64,000 nt of DNA from Salinisphaera sp. (GTDB lineage Bacteria; Pseudomonadota; Gammaproteobacteria; Nevskiales; Salinisphaeraceae), in the NCBI RefSeq assembly GCF_002729955.1, contig NZ_PBYA01000049.1:62001-126000 (forward strand), written 5' to 3'. Of this stretch, positions 43,526-54,706 are shown one piece after another; within the stretch, counting starts at the first letter, position 1; each line of letters begins with the position of its first letter. The notes beneath the pieces are model-generated. The model was given only the letters and a program-made list of their open reading frames with translations. It was not told the DNA's origin and ran no database searches. Position numbers and translations under genes: made by a program.

Positions 43526-43837
43526 CTAGGCGGTCAGTCCGCCCACGAGCGCACCCGCGAGCAGGGGCAGGCTCTGCGCCACGATGAGCACGAACAGGCC
43601 CGCGCTGGCGATGATGCCGATCAGCGGCAGGCCGGCCAGCGCCGTACCAAAGCCGACCAGCACGAAGCACAGCACGGCCGCCGGTAGTACGGCGGCGAGC
43701 AGGCCGCGACCGGCGCTGCCCGCGGTGCGACCGCCCACGAAGCCCGCGATCAGGGGGCCGAGCAGCGGCAGCCAGAACAGCAGCAGGGAGAGGACGGCCA
43801 TCCAGATCATGGCCATGACGAGACTGCCTTGTTTCAT
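43526..43837 (-). CDS. Small membrane protein of unknown function
   Basis: 103 residues from ATG 43837. Three to four hydrophobic segments with many Gly, Ala and Leu (VMAMIWMAVLSLLLFWLPL, LLAAVLPAAVLCFVLVGFG and the C-terminal LLAGALVGGLTA). The frame is open further upstream, but that part is hydrophilic, Cys-rich and not conserved-looking; starting at MKQGS gives a short N-terminus leading directly into the first membrane segment. I do not recognise the family. It lies convergent to ectC beyond the shared terminator and divergent from queH. Confidence 0.6.
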   Translation of the reverse strand: MKQGSLVMAMIWMAVLSLLLFWLPLLGPLIAGFVGGRTAGSAGRGLLAAVLPAAVLCFVLVGFGTALAGLPLIGIIASAGLFVLIVAQSLPLLAGALVGGLTA

Positions 43838-43920
43838 TCGATCTTTACCTTTCTTGCATGGACGAGTGCCCGTCAAAGCCGGACAATGACGCCGATTATC
43901 GCATTTGAGCGCCAATCGCC

Positions 43921-44649
43921 ATGAATCGTTACAGCCTCGACAACTACGAGCGGCCCGAACTCGAGCCGCCGCAAACCGACGCCAAGCTGCTCATGCATTC
44001 CTGCTGTGCGCCCTGTGCCGGAGAAGTGCTGGCCGCGGTCAAGGCCGCCGGTATCGATGTCACCGTGTATTTCTACAACCCGAACATCCATCCGGTTCAG
44101 GAATACGAGATGCGCAAGGCGGAAGACATCCGCTACTGCGAACAGCTCGGCATCCCGCATATCGATGGCGATTACGATACCGACAACTGGTTCGACCGTA
44201 TTCGCGGGCTGGAAAACGAGCCCGAGCGTGGGCGTCGCTGCACCGTATGTTTCGACATGCGTTTCGAGCGTACGGCGCTGTATGCCGCCGAGCACGGCTA
44301 TGGCCTGGTCTCCAGCACGCTGGGCATCTCGCGCTGGAAGAACATGGCCCAGATCAACGAAGCCGGCGTGCGCGCGGCCAATCGCTACGACGATGTCACC
44401 TACTGGACGCTGAACTGGCGCAAGCAGGGCGGGGCTGCCCGCATGATCGAGATCGCCAAGCGCGAGGCCTTTTACCAGCAGGAATACTGCGGCTGTGTGT
44501 ACAGCCTGCGGGATACCAACCGCCACCGCACGGCGAGCGGTAGGCCCCGGATTCAGAAAGGCATCAAGTTCTACGGCCGCGAGGCCATTCGCAGCGCGAA
44601 CGTGCCCGGCCGTGGCGAATATCCGACGCTCGATCGGAGCACGGACTGA
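43921..44649 (+). CDS. queH: Epoxyqueuosine reductase QueH (DUF208)
   Basis: 242 residues. The cysteine signatures of the family are visible: [10 protein letters not shown] near residue 27, RCTVCFDMR in the middle and [10 protein letters not shown] in the second half. They bind a [4Fe-4S] cluster and the adjacent metal. QueH reduces epoxyqueuosine to queuosine in the tRNA wobble position, replacing the cobalamin-dependent QueG. ATG at 43921; divergent from the small membrane protein gene. Confidence 0.94.
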   Translation: MNRYSLDNYERPELEPPQTDAKLLMHSCCAPCAGEVLAAVKAAGIDVTVYFYNPNIHPVQEYEMRKAEDIRYCEQLGIPHIDGDYDTDNWFDRIRGLENEPERGRRCTVCFDMRFERTALYAAEHGYGLVSSTLGISRWKNMAQINEAGVRAANRYDDVTYWTLNWRKQGGAARMIEIAKREAFYQQEYCGCVYSLRDTNRHRTASGRPRIQKGIKFYGREAIRSANVPGRGEYPTLDRSTD

Positions 44650-44698
44650 ATCGCGGCGCGTCGGCGCGTGGCTGACGCCATTCTTACGACCGCCTCGC

Positions 44699-44704
44699 TA
44701 TAAT
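44699..44704 (+). promoter_or_regulatory. -10 element directly before the cation-efflux gene
   Basis: TATAAT ends 7 bases before the ATG at 44711, where transcription would start at or near the start codon. No matching -35 at the optimal distance. Confidence 0.5.
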
Positions 44705-44710
44705 TTCGCC

Positions 44711-45904
44711 ATGACCCGCCCCCATGTGCATTCCGCCGCCGCGCATCGTCAGGCGCGCTCGGACTTCAGCGCCAAGCGCCGGGCGACGATCGTCGGTGCC
44801 CTGGTGAATCTGCCGCTGGCGCTGATCAAGGTGCTGGTCGGGGTAATCGGGCATTCGCAGGCGCTTATTGCTGACGGCGTGCATTCCGCGGCTGACCTGC
44901 TCAGCGACGCGGTGGTGCTCGGCGCCGTGCAAATGGGCATGCAGCAGGCCGATCATGACCATCCCTATGGTCATGCCCGTATGGAAACCGCGGCGACGTC
45001 GCTGGTGTCGCTGTTCTTGCTCATCACCGCCGGCGCGCTGGCCTACGACGGGATTCGCCATCTGGCCACCGACGCGCCCAGCACGCCACCCACGCTGCTC
45101 GCGCTGGCGGTCGCGGTTCTGTCGCTGGTGCTCAAGGAAGGCCTGTTCTGGTACACCCTGCGCGTCGCGCGCAAGGCAAAATCCCAGCTCATCGAAGCCA
45201 ATGCCTGGCATCACCGCAGCGATGCGCTGTCGTCGATCGCGGCCCTCGTAGCGATCGGCGGGTCCATGCTCGGCTATGCGGCGCTCGACGCGCTCGGCGC
45301 CATTCTCATCGGCCTCATGCTTGCCTTCATCGGCATACGCTATGGCTGGCAGAGCTTTCGCGAACTGGTGGATACGGGGCTGAAGGCTGACCGTATTCAG
45401 GTGGTGCGCGAACAGATCGCCACCGTGCCCGGCGTGCGGCACATGCGCCGCCTGCGCACCCGCACGATGGGCGGTCACGACGCGTTCGCCGATGTGGGCG
45501 TGTTCGTCGACCCTTACGTGAGCCTGACAGAGGCGCATCGCATCAGCGAGGCGATCACATCGAGGCTGGTGCGCCACGTGGACGAGATCGCCGATATCTG
45601 CGTACATATCGAGCCGGACGGTCATGCCGATTCCGACGCGGCCCATGCGCTACCCCTGCGCGAACAGATCCTGCCCGAACTCGAACGGGCCTGGCAGGAC
45701 CTGCCGGCGGCAGACGGGATTCAGCGGGTGACGCTGCATTATCTCGACGACGTCATCGAAGTCGAGGTCCAGCTACCGTTGGCGCGGGTACCGTTCCACG
45801 AGCGCGATCAGGCCGCCTTCGATGCCATCGCCCGCGAGATCAGCCCGATTGCCGAAATCCGGCTGCTCTACGCCGCACCGCAACGCACGCAGCGTCACGA
45901 GTGA
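44711..45904 (+). CDS. Cation diffusion facilitator family metal efflux protein
   Basis: 397 residues. CDF fold: about six membrane segments, metal-site motifs SQALIADGVHSAADLLSD (HxxxD) and NAWHHRSDALSS (HxxxD), then a cytoplasmic C-terminal domain (about 215-300) with an unusually long extra tail (about 310-397) resembling a second ferredoxin-like domain. Substrate probably Zn2+, Fe2+ or a similar divalent cation in exchange for H+. The message may be leaderless. Followed after 18 bases by the decayed repeat unit. Confidence 0.9.
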   Translation: MTRPHVHSAAAHRQARSDFSAKRRATIVGALVNLPLALIKVLVGVIGHSQALIADGVHSAADLLSDAVVLGAVQMGMQQADHDHPYGHARMETAATSLVSLFLLITAGALAYDGIRHLATDAPSTPPTLLALAVAVLSLVLKEGLFWYTLRVARKAKSQLIEANAWHHRSDALSSIAALVAIGGSMLGYAALDALGAILIGLMLAFIGIRYGWQSFRELVDTGLKADRIQVVREQIATVPGVRHMRRLRTRTMGGHDAFADVGVFVDPYVSLTEAHRISEAITSRLVRHVDEIADICVHIEPDGHADSDAAHALPLREQILPELERAWQDLPAADGIQRVTLHYLDDVIEVEVQLPLARVPFHERDQAAFDAIAREISPIAEIRLLYAAPQRTQRHE

Positions 45905-45922
45905 TCGCGTGGGCAAGATAAC

Positions 45923-46118
45923 GTCTGCGAATGAACGTAAACAAACGCGATTAAGCATGAAGACCGATAATCATCGGGCGTCAGGTCAGCTTTAAGCGCT
46001 CAAGCCTGATATTGGTTTTACCCCCATAATCGAGCGCAACGAAGCCGTTACGGTCGAATAGCGCCGTGCATCAGCCGTCTTGTCTTGCATTCGCGTTTAT
46101 TGGCGTTCATTTGCGGAC
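45923..46118 (-). mobile_element. Internally deleted copy of the GxxExxY repeat unit
   Basis: 196 bp. Its ends, 45923-45952 and the reverse complement of 46089-46118, match each other at 24 of 30 positions. The right end matches the left repeat of the carAB unit at 25 of 30. Read on the minus strand, the order of repeat, ATG, a short remnant, a C-terminal-like stretch and second repeat is the same as in the 447-bp unit, with most of the gene missing. It sits between the cation-efflux gene and gshA. Confidence 0.65.
45981..46090 (-). pseudogene. Remnant of a GxxExxY gene
   Basis: On the minus strand an ATG at 46090 abuts the repeat as in the intact copy, and its first codons read Met-Gln-Asp-Lys against Met-Glu-Asp-Asn. 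In another frame, ending at the TGA at 45981-45983, VALDYGGKTNIRLERLKLT resembles the C-terminal GLLLNFGTQRLGVKRIVKS of the intact protein. The part between, including the GxxExxY and nuclease motifs, is gone. The assignment depends on short similarities. Confidence 0.5.
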
Positions 46119-46178
46119 CGTTTTATTTTCTTGAAAACAAAACCGCAGGTTACACAGTGGGCGTTTGCCGACCCGCCG

Positions 46179-47543
46179 CTAATAGGCGAACTCGGTGAAC
46201 ACCGGGTCGACCGATTCATTCCAGCGGCCGGCATACAGATCCAGCAGCGTTTCCGCAGGCGTGACGCCGGTCTCGGCGATTTCGGCCAGCTGGTCGAGAT
46301 ACATCCGTTCGTCGCGATCCTGGCTGTCCAGCCGTGCGCGTCTTTCCAGCCCGCCCTGGGCGATGGCGACCACTTCGCGTGCCACATCCTGCAGGGTGCC
46401 ATCGCGAAACGGCGTTTTCAGGCCATGGATGGGGGCTTCGCGGCGCAGGCGATTGCGTTCTTCGGCGCTGAAGTCACGACACAACTGCCAGGCGGCGTCG
46501 AGGGCTTCGCTGTCGTAGCACAGGCCCGCCCACAGCGCGGGCAGGGCGCACAGGCGTCGCCAGGGGCCCCCGTCGGCGCCGCGCATTTCCATGAAGCGCT
46601 TGAGGCGCACTTCCGGGAAGAGCGTGGTCAGATGATCGTCCCAGTCGGAGAGCGTGGGCAGTTCGCCCGGCAGGGCGGGCAGCTTGCCGGCCATGAAATC
46701 GCGAAACGACTGGCCGGACGCATCGATATAGCGCCCGTCGCGATAGACGAAGTACATGGGCACATCGAGCGCGTACTCGATATAGCGTTCGAAGCCCATG
46801 TCGTCGTCGAATACCCAGTCGAGCATGCCGGAGCGGTCGTTGTCGGTATCGGTCCAGATTTGGCTGCGGTACGACACGAAGCCGTTCGGTTTGCCCTCGG
46901 TGAAGGGCGAGTTGGCGAACAGCGCCGTGGCCACCGGTTGAAGCGCCAGGCCGACCCGGAACTTCTGGATCATGTCGGCTTCCGAGCCGTAGTCGATATT
47001 CACCTGGACAGTCGAGGTACGCAGCATCATGTCGAGCCCGAGCGTGCCCACCTTGGGCATATAGGCCTTCATGATGTCGTAGCGCTGTTTGGGCATCCAC
47101 GGCACGTCGGCACGGGCCCATTTGGGCTGAAAACCCAGGCCCAGCAGGCCGACATTCAGTTCGGCAGCGACTTCCTTGACCTGTTTGAGATGCACATGGA
47201 TCTCGTCGCAGGTTTCATGGACGCTATCCAGCGGGGCGCCCGCGAGTTCGAGCTGGCCGCCGGGTTCGAGCGTGATATGACAACGGCCCAGTTCAAGTGC
47301 GACGAGATTGCCGTTCTCGGTCATCGGCTGCCAGCCGAAGCGCTGCAGCTTTTCCAGAAAGGTGTGGATGCCGCGCTCGCCCTCGTAGGGCAGGGCCCTG
47401 AGGGTGTCGCGATCAAACACGAATTTCTCGTGCTCGGTACCCAGGCGCCAACGGCTCGGCGGCTTGCAGGCGTTTTCGAAGTATTCGATGAGCTGGCGGC
47501 GATCCGTGATCGTCGCGCCGCCGGATTGTGAAGGCGCCGACAT
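46179..47543 (-). CDS. gshA: Glutamate-cysteine ligase, plant/alphaproteobacterial type
   Basis: 454 residues. Joins glutamate and cysteine to gamma-glutamylcysteine. The sequence ([76 protein letters not shown]) belongs to the plant-type GCS2-related group also found in Xanthomonas, not to E. coli-type GshA. The mycobacterial homologue is EgtA, so this enzyme may feed both glutathione and the EgtB step. Start ATG 47543, preceded by a GGAGA sequence. No gshB in the window. Confidence 0.93.
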   Translation of the reverse strand: MSAPSQSGGATITDRRQLIEYFENACKPPSRWRLGTEHEKFVFDRDTLRALPYEGERGIHTFLEKLQRFGWQPMTENGNLVALELGRCHITLEPGGQLELAGAPLDSVHETCDEIHVHLKQVKEVAAELNVGLLGLGFQPKWARADVPWMPKQRYDIMKAYMPKVGTLGLDMMLRTSTVQVNIDYGSEADMIQKFRVGLALQPVATALFANSPFTEGKPNGFVSYRSQIWTDTDNDRSGMLDWVFDDDMGFERYIEYALDVPMYFVYRDGRYIDASGQSFRDFMAGKLPALPGELPTLSDWDDHLTTLFPEVRLKRFMEMRGADGGPWRRLCALPALWAGLCYDSEALDAAWQLCRDFSAEERNRLRREAPIHGLKTPFRDGTLQDVAREVVAIAQGGLERRARLDSQDRDERMYLDQLAEIAETGVTPAETLLDLYAGRWNESVDPVFTEFAY

Positions 47544-47746
47544 GGATTCTCCAATCGGTCATGATCGCTGGCCGCAGGCCAGGCGCATCATGCTGCAGTC
47601 TGAATTTGGCGCATGGTAACGTTAAAAAGCATCTACCGGGATAGTTGGCGAATGCAATCAATACAGGGCGCAGGCCAGCGAGCGGCCGCGTGCGCAATTC
47701 GCGCTGAATCGACGGCGCGAGCGCGCGCGTTTGTCTGGAGTTCATC

Positions 47747-48622
47747 ATGAGTACGGCCACCTCCAAATCGGCCCATATCGAAGCGCTGTTTCGGCTCACG
47801 CGCTTGCACAAGCCGATCGGTATCTTCCTGGTGGTCTGGCCCATGCTGTGGGCGTTGTGGCTGGCCGCTGGCGGGATGCCCGATCCGTGGGTGCTTTGCG
47901 TGTTCGTGCTCGGCGCGATACTCATGCGCTCGGCCGGCTGTGTGATCAACGACTTCGCCGATCGCAAGATCGACGGCTACGTACGTCGCACCAAGGAGCG
48001 TCCGCTGGCCACCGGCGAGGTGAGTTCACGCGAGGCGCTGATCCTTTTTGCCGTGCTGTGCCTGGCCGCCTTCGCGCTGGTGCTCACGCTCAACGGTCTG
48101 ACCATTGCGATGTCCGTCGTGGGTGCGGGGCTGGCCGTGCTGTACCCGTTCACCAAGCGATTGACCCACTGGCCACAGATGTTTCTGGGCGCGGCCTTTG
48201 GCTGGGCGGTACCCATGGCGTTCGCAGCCCAGGCCGGCTTCGTGCCGTGGGGCGGCTGGCTGCTGTTCGTGGCTACGCTCATCTGGGCACTGGTCTACGA
48301 CACCTTCTATGCCATGGTCGATCGCGACGACGACCTCAAGATCGGGGTCAAGTCCACCGCCATTCTATGGGGCCGCTACGATCGGGCCGTGATCGGTGCC
48401 TTCCAGCTGCTGTTCTTTGCGCTGCTGATCGGTGTAGGGAGCGCGTTCGAGCTGGGCTGGCTGTACTACCTCGGCCTGGACGGCGGCGCGGCGATGGCGG
48501 TGAATCATCAATGGCTTGCACGCCATCGCGAGCGCGATGCCTGTTTTCGCGCCTTCATGCAGCACAACATTCTTGGCGGGGTCATCTTCGCCGGCGTGGT
48601 GGCGGATCTCGCCCTTCGCTAG
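47747..48622 (+). CDS. ubiA: 4-hydroxybenzoate octaprenyltransferase
   Basis: 291 residues, eight or nine membrane segments. The two Asp-rich prenyl-diphosphate motifs are [12 protein letters not shown] and [13 protein letters not shown]. Attaches the polyprenyl chain to 4-hydroxybenzoate in ubiquinone synthesis, the quinone used by the NQR complex encoded downstream. RBS TGGAG lies 8 bases before the ATG. Upstream about 200 bp to the divergent gshA show no obvious promoter. Confidence 0.96.
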   Translation: MSTATSKSAHIEALFRLTRLHKPIGIFLVVWPMLWALWLAAGGMPDPWVLCVFVLGAILMRSAGCVINDFADRKIDGYVRRTKERPLATGEVSSREALILFAVLCLAAFALVLTLNGLTIAMSVVGAGLAVLYPFTKRLTHWPQMFLGAAFGWAVPMAFAAQAGFVPWGGWLLFVATLIWALVYDTFYAMVDRDDDLKIGVKSTAILWGRYDRAVIGAFQLLFFALLIGVGSAFELGWLYYLGLDGGAAMAVNHQWLARHRERDACFRAFMQHNILGGVIFAGVVADLALR

Positions 48623-48707
48623 GCGGGCGTTAAGCGCTCGGTACTCGCTTTCGATGCAAGGCCGGCCGCCGTGCTGGCCCATCTTTCAATGAATACGGTA
48701 ATCGTCT

Positions 48708-50066
48708 ATGAGTAACGCTGATCTGATCGCGCGCGATCTGAAAGTCGTCTGGCATCCCTGTACCCAGATGAAGGACACCGAGGCCATGCCGCCGGTGCCC
48801 ATCAGACGCGGCGAGGGCGTATGGCTGGAAGATTTTGACGGCAATCGCTATATCGACGCCGTGAGCTCCTGGTGGGTGAATATCTTCGGCCACGCCAACC
48901 CGGCCATCAACGACCGCATCAAGACGCAGCTGGACACCCTCGAACACGTCATGCTGGCGGGTTTTTCACACGAGCCGGCGGTGGAACTGGCCGAGCGGCT
49001 GGTCGATCTCACCCCGGCCGGGCTCACCCGTGCCTTCTATGCCGACAACGGCTCGGCCGCGGTCGAAGTCGCGCTCAAGATGAGTTTTCATTACTGGCGT
49101 AACACCGGACATGGCGAAAAGACCCGTTTCATCAATATGGGCAACAGCTATCACGGCGAAACGCTGGGCGCGCTCGCGGTGGGCGACGTCGATCTCTATA
49201 AAAAGACCTACGAGCCGCTGCTACTCAAGCCACTGACGGCGCGCTCTCCCGATTGCTACCAGCGTGAACCCGGCGTGAGCTGGGAAGAACACAGCCGTGC
49301 GGTATTCGCCGACATGGAAGCGCTGCTTGCCGAGCATGCCCATGAAACCTGTGCCGTGATCGTGGAGCCGCTGCTGCAGTGTGCCGGCCATATGCGCATG
49401 TATCACCCGGTGTATCTGGAACTGCTGCGCGAGGCCTGCGATCGCTACGGCGTGCATCTCATCGCCGACGAGATCGCGGTCGGGTTCGGCCGTACGGGCA
49501 CCCTGTTCGCCTGCGAGCAGGCCGGCGAGCGCGGTATCTCGCCGGACTTCATGTGCCTGTCCAAGGGGCTGACGGCCGGTTACCTGCCGCTGTCGATCAC
49601 CATGACCACCGACGACATCTACGCGGCGTTCTACGACGATTACGCCAACCTCAACGCGTTTTTGCACTCGCATTCCTATACCGGCAATCCGCTGGCCTGT
49701 GCGGCCGCGCTGGCGACGCTGGACGAGTTCGAGCGCCGCGACCAGATCGCGGTGAATCGTCAGCTGGCCCAGCACATGGCCGACGCGGTCGCACCGCTGG
49801 CCGAGCATCCGAACGTCGGCGAAGTACGCCAGACCGGCATGGTGCTGGCCATCGAAATGGTCGCCGACAAGGCCAGCGGGACGCCTTTCGACTGGCGTGA
49901 GCGCCGTGGTATTCGCGTTTACCAGCATGCCTTGAGTCAGGGCGCGCTGCTGCGCCCACTGGGTGACGTGATCTATTTCATGCCACCTTACGTAATCACG
50001 CCCGAACAGATCGAGCATCTGGGAAAAGTCGCTGCACAAGGCATAGAACGCGCTGTCTCGACTTGA
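48708..50066 (+). CDS. bioA: Adenosylmethionine-8-amino-7-oxononanoate aminotransferase
   Basis: 452 residues, class III PLP aminotransferase of biotin synthesis, using SAM as amino donor. BioA-specific sequence: WHPCTQMKD near the start, DAVSSWWVNIFGHANP, LKMSFHYWRNTGHGEKTRFI, DEIAVGFGRTGTLFACEQA and the PLP lysine in LSKGLTAGYLPLS. No other bio genes are adjacent; 85 bases after ubiA on the same strand. Confidence 0.96.
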   Translation: MSNADLIARDLKVVWHPCTQMKDTEAMPPVPIRRGEGVWLEDFDGNRYIDAVSSWWVNIFGHANPAINDRIKTQLDTLEHVMLAGFSHEPAVELAERLVDLTPAGLTRAFYADNGSAAVEVALKMSFHYWRNTGHGEKTRFINMGNSYHGETLGALAVGDVDLYKKTYEPLLLKPLTARSPDCYQREPGVSWEEHSRAVFADMEALLAEHAHETCAVIVEPLLQCAGHMRMYHPVYLELLREACDRYGVHLIADEIAVGFGRTGTLFACEQAGERGISPDFMCLSKGLTAGYLPLSITMTTDDIYAAFYDDYANLNAFLHSHSYTGNPLACAAALATLDEFERRDQIAVNRQLAQHMADAVAPLAEHPNVGEVRQTGMVLAIEMVADKASGTPFDWRERRGIRVYQHALSQGALLRPLGDVIYFMPPYVITPEQIEHLGKVAAQGIERAVST

Positions 50067-50143
50067 GCCGAAAGCGCTGCTAGCCTGAGCCTATCCGGCT
50101 GATGCCGGCCCAGACACAACCGATTCTTGCACCCGCAAACGAG

Positions 50144-50176
50144 AAACGGTCGCCACCACGGCGGCCGTTTTCTTTT
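50144..50176 (+). terminator. Rho-independent terminator after bioA
   Basis: AAACGGTCGCC (50144-50154) pairs with GGCGGCCGTTT (50160-50170) with one G-T pair, 5-base loop, then TCTTTT. It separates bioA from greA. Confidence 0.75.
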
Positions 50177-50203
50177 CGGGTGCGTTGTTTTCAAGGTGGA
50201 GCG

Positions 50204-50686
50204 ATGGACAAGACACCGCTGACGCAGACCGGCGCCGACGCGCTACGTGATGAGCTCAAGCGACTCAAGAAAACCGAGCGCCCGCGCATCGTCGCGGCGA
50301 TCGAAGAGGCGCGTGCCCATGGCGATCTCAAGGAGAACGCCGAGTACCACGCAGCCAAGGAAGAGCAGGGCTTCAACGAAGGCCGTATCAACGAAATCGA
50401 GTCGAAGCTTGCCACCGCTCAGATCATCGATGTCGCCCGTGTGGGTGCGCAGGCGAACGGGCGCGTGGTGTTCGGCGCCACGCTGGATCTGGCCGACGAG
50501 GACAGCGGCGAAGAGTTCACTTACCAGATCGTTGGCGAGGACGAGGCCGACATCAAGAAGGGGCTGCTGTCGTTTGCCTCGCCTATCGCCCGTGCCCTGA
50601 TCGGCAAGACCGAAGGCGACGTGGTCGATATCGAGGTGCCCGGTGGCCGCCGTACGCTTGAAATCGTCGAGGTGCGCTATATCTGA
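50204..50686 (+). CDS. greA: Transcription elongation factor GreA
   Basis: 160 residues from ATG 50204 (RBS AAGGTGGAG). N-terminal coiled coil with the acidic tip ([20 protein letters not shown]) and a C-terminal FKBP-like domain ([29 protein letters not shown]). It rescues backtracked RNA polymerase by stimulating transcript cleavage. In many gammaproteobacteria it directly follows carB; here 9.3 kb separate them. Confidence 0.97.
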   Translation: MDKTPLTQTGADALRDELKRLKKTERPRIVAAIEEARAHGDLKENAEYHAAKEEQGFNEGRINEIESKLATAQIIDVARVGAQANGRVVFGATLDLADEDSGEEFTYQIVGEDEADIKKGLLSFASPIARALIGKTEGDVVDIEVPGGRRTLEIVEVRYI

Positions 50687-50718
50687 TCGCCGTCCCGACG
50701 CCGCGGCCGCGCCCCTGA

Positions 50719-51003
50719 CTACGCCTTTTCAGGGTTGGGGCGATACAGGGTCGCGGTGCGTCCGATCTGCTGAACACAGGCCGCCCCGAGGCGTTCGCAA
50801 ATCTGTTCGACCTCGGCGCGCCGGTCCTGTTTTTCCTCGGTGGCGAGCTTGACCTTCACCAGCTCATGGTCGAACAGGGCCCGATCGATCTCGGCCAGTA
50901 CCGGCTCGCTCAGCCCGGCCGCGCCGGTTTGCACCACAGGCTTGAGATGATGGGCCTGTTTTTTGAGTGCCCGGCGGGATGCGGCATCGAGGTCTAGGGA
51001 CAT
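50719..51003 (-). CDS. yhbY: YhbY-type RNA-binding protein (CRM domain)
   Basis: 94 residues from ATG 51003. Single CRM domain: RRALKKQAHHLKPVVQTGAAGLSEPVLAEID with its GxxG-like loop and LVKVKLATEEKQDR. It associates with pre-50S ribosomal particles in E. coli. It is divergent from rlmE, and this orientation relative to greA and rlmE is the conserved one. Confidence 0.94.
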   Translation of the reverse strand: MSLDLDAASRRALKKQAHHLKPVVQTGAAGLSEPVLAEIDRALFDHELVKVKLATEEKQDRRAEVEQICERLGAACVQQIGRTATLYRPNPEKA

Positions 51004-51052
51004 TGGCGGTTTCACGACAGCTGGCTGAAAACAGCGCAACAGTATACGACCC

Positions 51053-51670
51053 ATGAGCAAGCGCAGCGATACACGCCGTTGGCTGGACAAGCATCGAAAC
51101 GATCCCTATGTGCGGGCCGCCCAGAAGGATAATTACCGCTCGCGCGCGGTCTATAAACTGGCCGAGGTCGACGAGCGCGATCAGCTGCTCAAGTCCAAGC
51201 AGTGCATCGTCGATCTGGGGGCCGCGCCCGGCGGCTGGAGCCAGTATTGCCGTCGCCAGCGCCCGCAGGCGCGGGTCGTGGCGCTGGATCGCCTGAATAT
51301 GAAGCCGATCGACGGGGTGGATTTCCTCAACGTCGATTTCGCCGAACAGGCCGGGGTGGATACGCTCATGCAAACGCTGGGCAACGACCGCGTCGATCTT
51401 GTACTTTCCGACATGGCCCCCAATTTGACGGGGATCATGGTGGCCGATCAGGCCGGTGTGATGCAGTTGGCAGAACTCGCGCTGGACCTGTGCGCTTCGG
51501 TTCTGGACGCCGAAGGCGATCTGTTCATCAAGGTGTTTCAGGGCGAGGGTTTCGACGAAATGCTGGTCGATATGCGACAACGCTTTCGACGCGTGGCGGT
51601 GCGCAAGCCCAAGGCCTCGCGCGATGCCAGCCGGGAAATGTATCTGCTGGGCCAGGGCTGGCGTACATGA
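51053..51670 (+). CDS. rlmE: 23S rRNA (uridine-2'-O)-methyltransferase RlmE
   Basis: 205 residues. SAM-binding motif VDLGAAPGGWSQY; the catalytic K-D-K-E set is visible in YRSRAVYKL, LVLSDMAPNLTG, LFIKVFQGEGF and SREMYLLG. Methylates U2552 of 23S rRNA and is heat-shock-induced in E. coli together with ftsH. A TATACG hexamer ends only 5 bases before the ATG. Divergent from yhbY. Confidence 0.96.
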   Translation: MSKRSDTRRWLDKHRNDPYVRAAQKDNYRSRAVYKLAEVDERDQLLKSKQCIVDLGAAPGGWSQYCRRQRPQARVVALDRLNMKPIDGVDFLNVDFAEQAGVDTLMQTLGNDRVDLVLSDMAPNLTGIMVADQAGVMQLAELALDLCASVLDAEGDLFIKVFQGEGFDEMLVDMRQRFRRVAVRKPKASRDASREMYLLGQGWRT

Positions 51671-51709
51671 AGCTGTGGGATAAAGCAGCGGGCCGACAGG
51701 CCGATTGTT

Positions 51710-51715
51710 TATACT
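51710..51715 (+). promoter_or_regulatory. -10 element in the rlmE-ftsH gap
   Basis: TATACT 61 bases before the ftsH start, without a good -35. It may provide independent ftsH transcription. Confidence 0.35.
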
Positions 51716-51776
51716 GTCCGCTACCAGGTCGGACACCAATCATACGGCCGCACGATCGCGGTCGAGGATGTAGATC

Positions 51777-53738
<1,962 letters not shown>

Positions 53739-53755
53739 TCCCGATCGGGATTGAG

Positions 53756-53787
53756 AAAGCCGGCAGGCATTGTCTGCCGGCTTTTTC
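53756..53787 (+). terminator. Rho-independent terminator after ftsH
   Basis: GCCGGCAG / CTGCCGGC stem extended by A-T pairs, 7-base loop, then five T. It separates ftsH from folP. Confidence 0.9.
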
Positions 53788-53846
53788 GTTGTAGCGGGCG
53801 TCATGCGCAATCGTTTTCGGGGTTTCGTTGCTGTACGGAGCGACGG

Positions 53847-54677
53847 GTGTATTTGAGTAGTCGTTACAGGCGCCTGGATCTGGCCAGGCCCGTGGTCATG
53901 GGCATTCTCAACGTCACGCCGGATTCCTTTTCCGACGGCGGTGCCTATGTCGAGACGGCGCGGGCGGTGGATCATGCCCTGACGCTGGTCGAGCAGGGTG
54001 CTGCGATGATCGACATCGGCGGCGAATCCACGCGGCCCGGCGCGAACCCGGTCGACGAGCGCGAAGAAATGGCGCGCGTGCTGCCAGTGATCGAGGCTCT
54101 GCGGGCACAAAGCGATGTGTTCATCTCCATCGATACGATCAAGCCGCAAGTGATGCGGGCGGCCTGCGCCGCCGGAGCCGACATGATTAACGACGTCATG
54201 GCTCTGCGCGCCCCCGGGGCGATCGATGCGGCGCGTGACAGCGAGGCCGCGGTTTGCCTGATGCACATGCAGGGCGAACCTCGCACCATGCAGACCGCGC
54301 CGGTTTATGGTGATGTCGTCGCCGATGTGCGGGCCTTTCTAGCCGAGCGGGTGGCCGCCTGCCGGAGCGCGGGCATCGACGACAGCCGCCTCTGCGTAGA
54401 CCCCGGCTTCGGCTTCGGTAAGACGCTGGCGCACAACCTTGAGCTGATGCGCCGACTGCGCTGCTTCGTCGACGACGGATTGCCCGTCCTCATGGGCGTG
54501 TCGCGTAAATCCATGTTCGCGAAACTGCACGGCCATGACGGCATGGAAAGTCGTATTCATGCCAGCATCACGGCCGCATTCTGGGCGGCGACACAGGGCA
54601 CGGGTATCATCCGCAGCCACGATGTGGCTCATACCGTCGAGGCGCTCATGCTCGCCGCGGCGTTGGTCGATAACTGA
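53847..54677 (+). CDS. folP: Dihydropteroate synthase
   Basis: 276 residues from GTG 53847, with ACGGAG 6 bases upstream. TIM barrel joining 4-aminobenzoate to the pterin diphosphate in folate synthesis; the sulfonamide target. Signatures: [44 protein letters not shown] and VLMGVSRKS. The frame is open 32 codons upstream but begins inside the ftsH terminator, so the GTG is the real start. The C-terminus ends [13 protein letters not shown]. Confidence 0.97.
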   Translation: MYLSSRYRRLDLARPVVMGILNVTPDSFSDGGAYVETARAVDHALTLVEQGAAMIDIGGESTRPGANPVDEREEMARVLPVIEALRAQSDVFISIDTIKPQVMRAACAAGADMINDVMALRAPGAIDAARDSEAAVCLMHMQGEPRTMQTAPVYGDVVADVRAFLAERVAACRSAGIDDSRLCVDPGFGFGKTLAHNLELMRRLRCFVDDGLPVLMGVSRKSMFAKLHGHDGMESRIHASITAAFWAATQGTGIIRSHDVAHTVEALMLAAALVDN

Positions 54678-54706
54678 TTCACCGGTTCAACAAGGAAGGC
54701 ACGATC

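Noticed and set aside
51020-51053. RpoH promoter before rlmE
   Set aside because: A CTGAAAA and CCCAT pair is present, but the spacing is about 19 bases, too long for a RpoH promoter.
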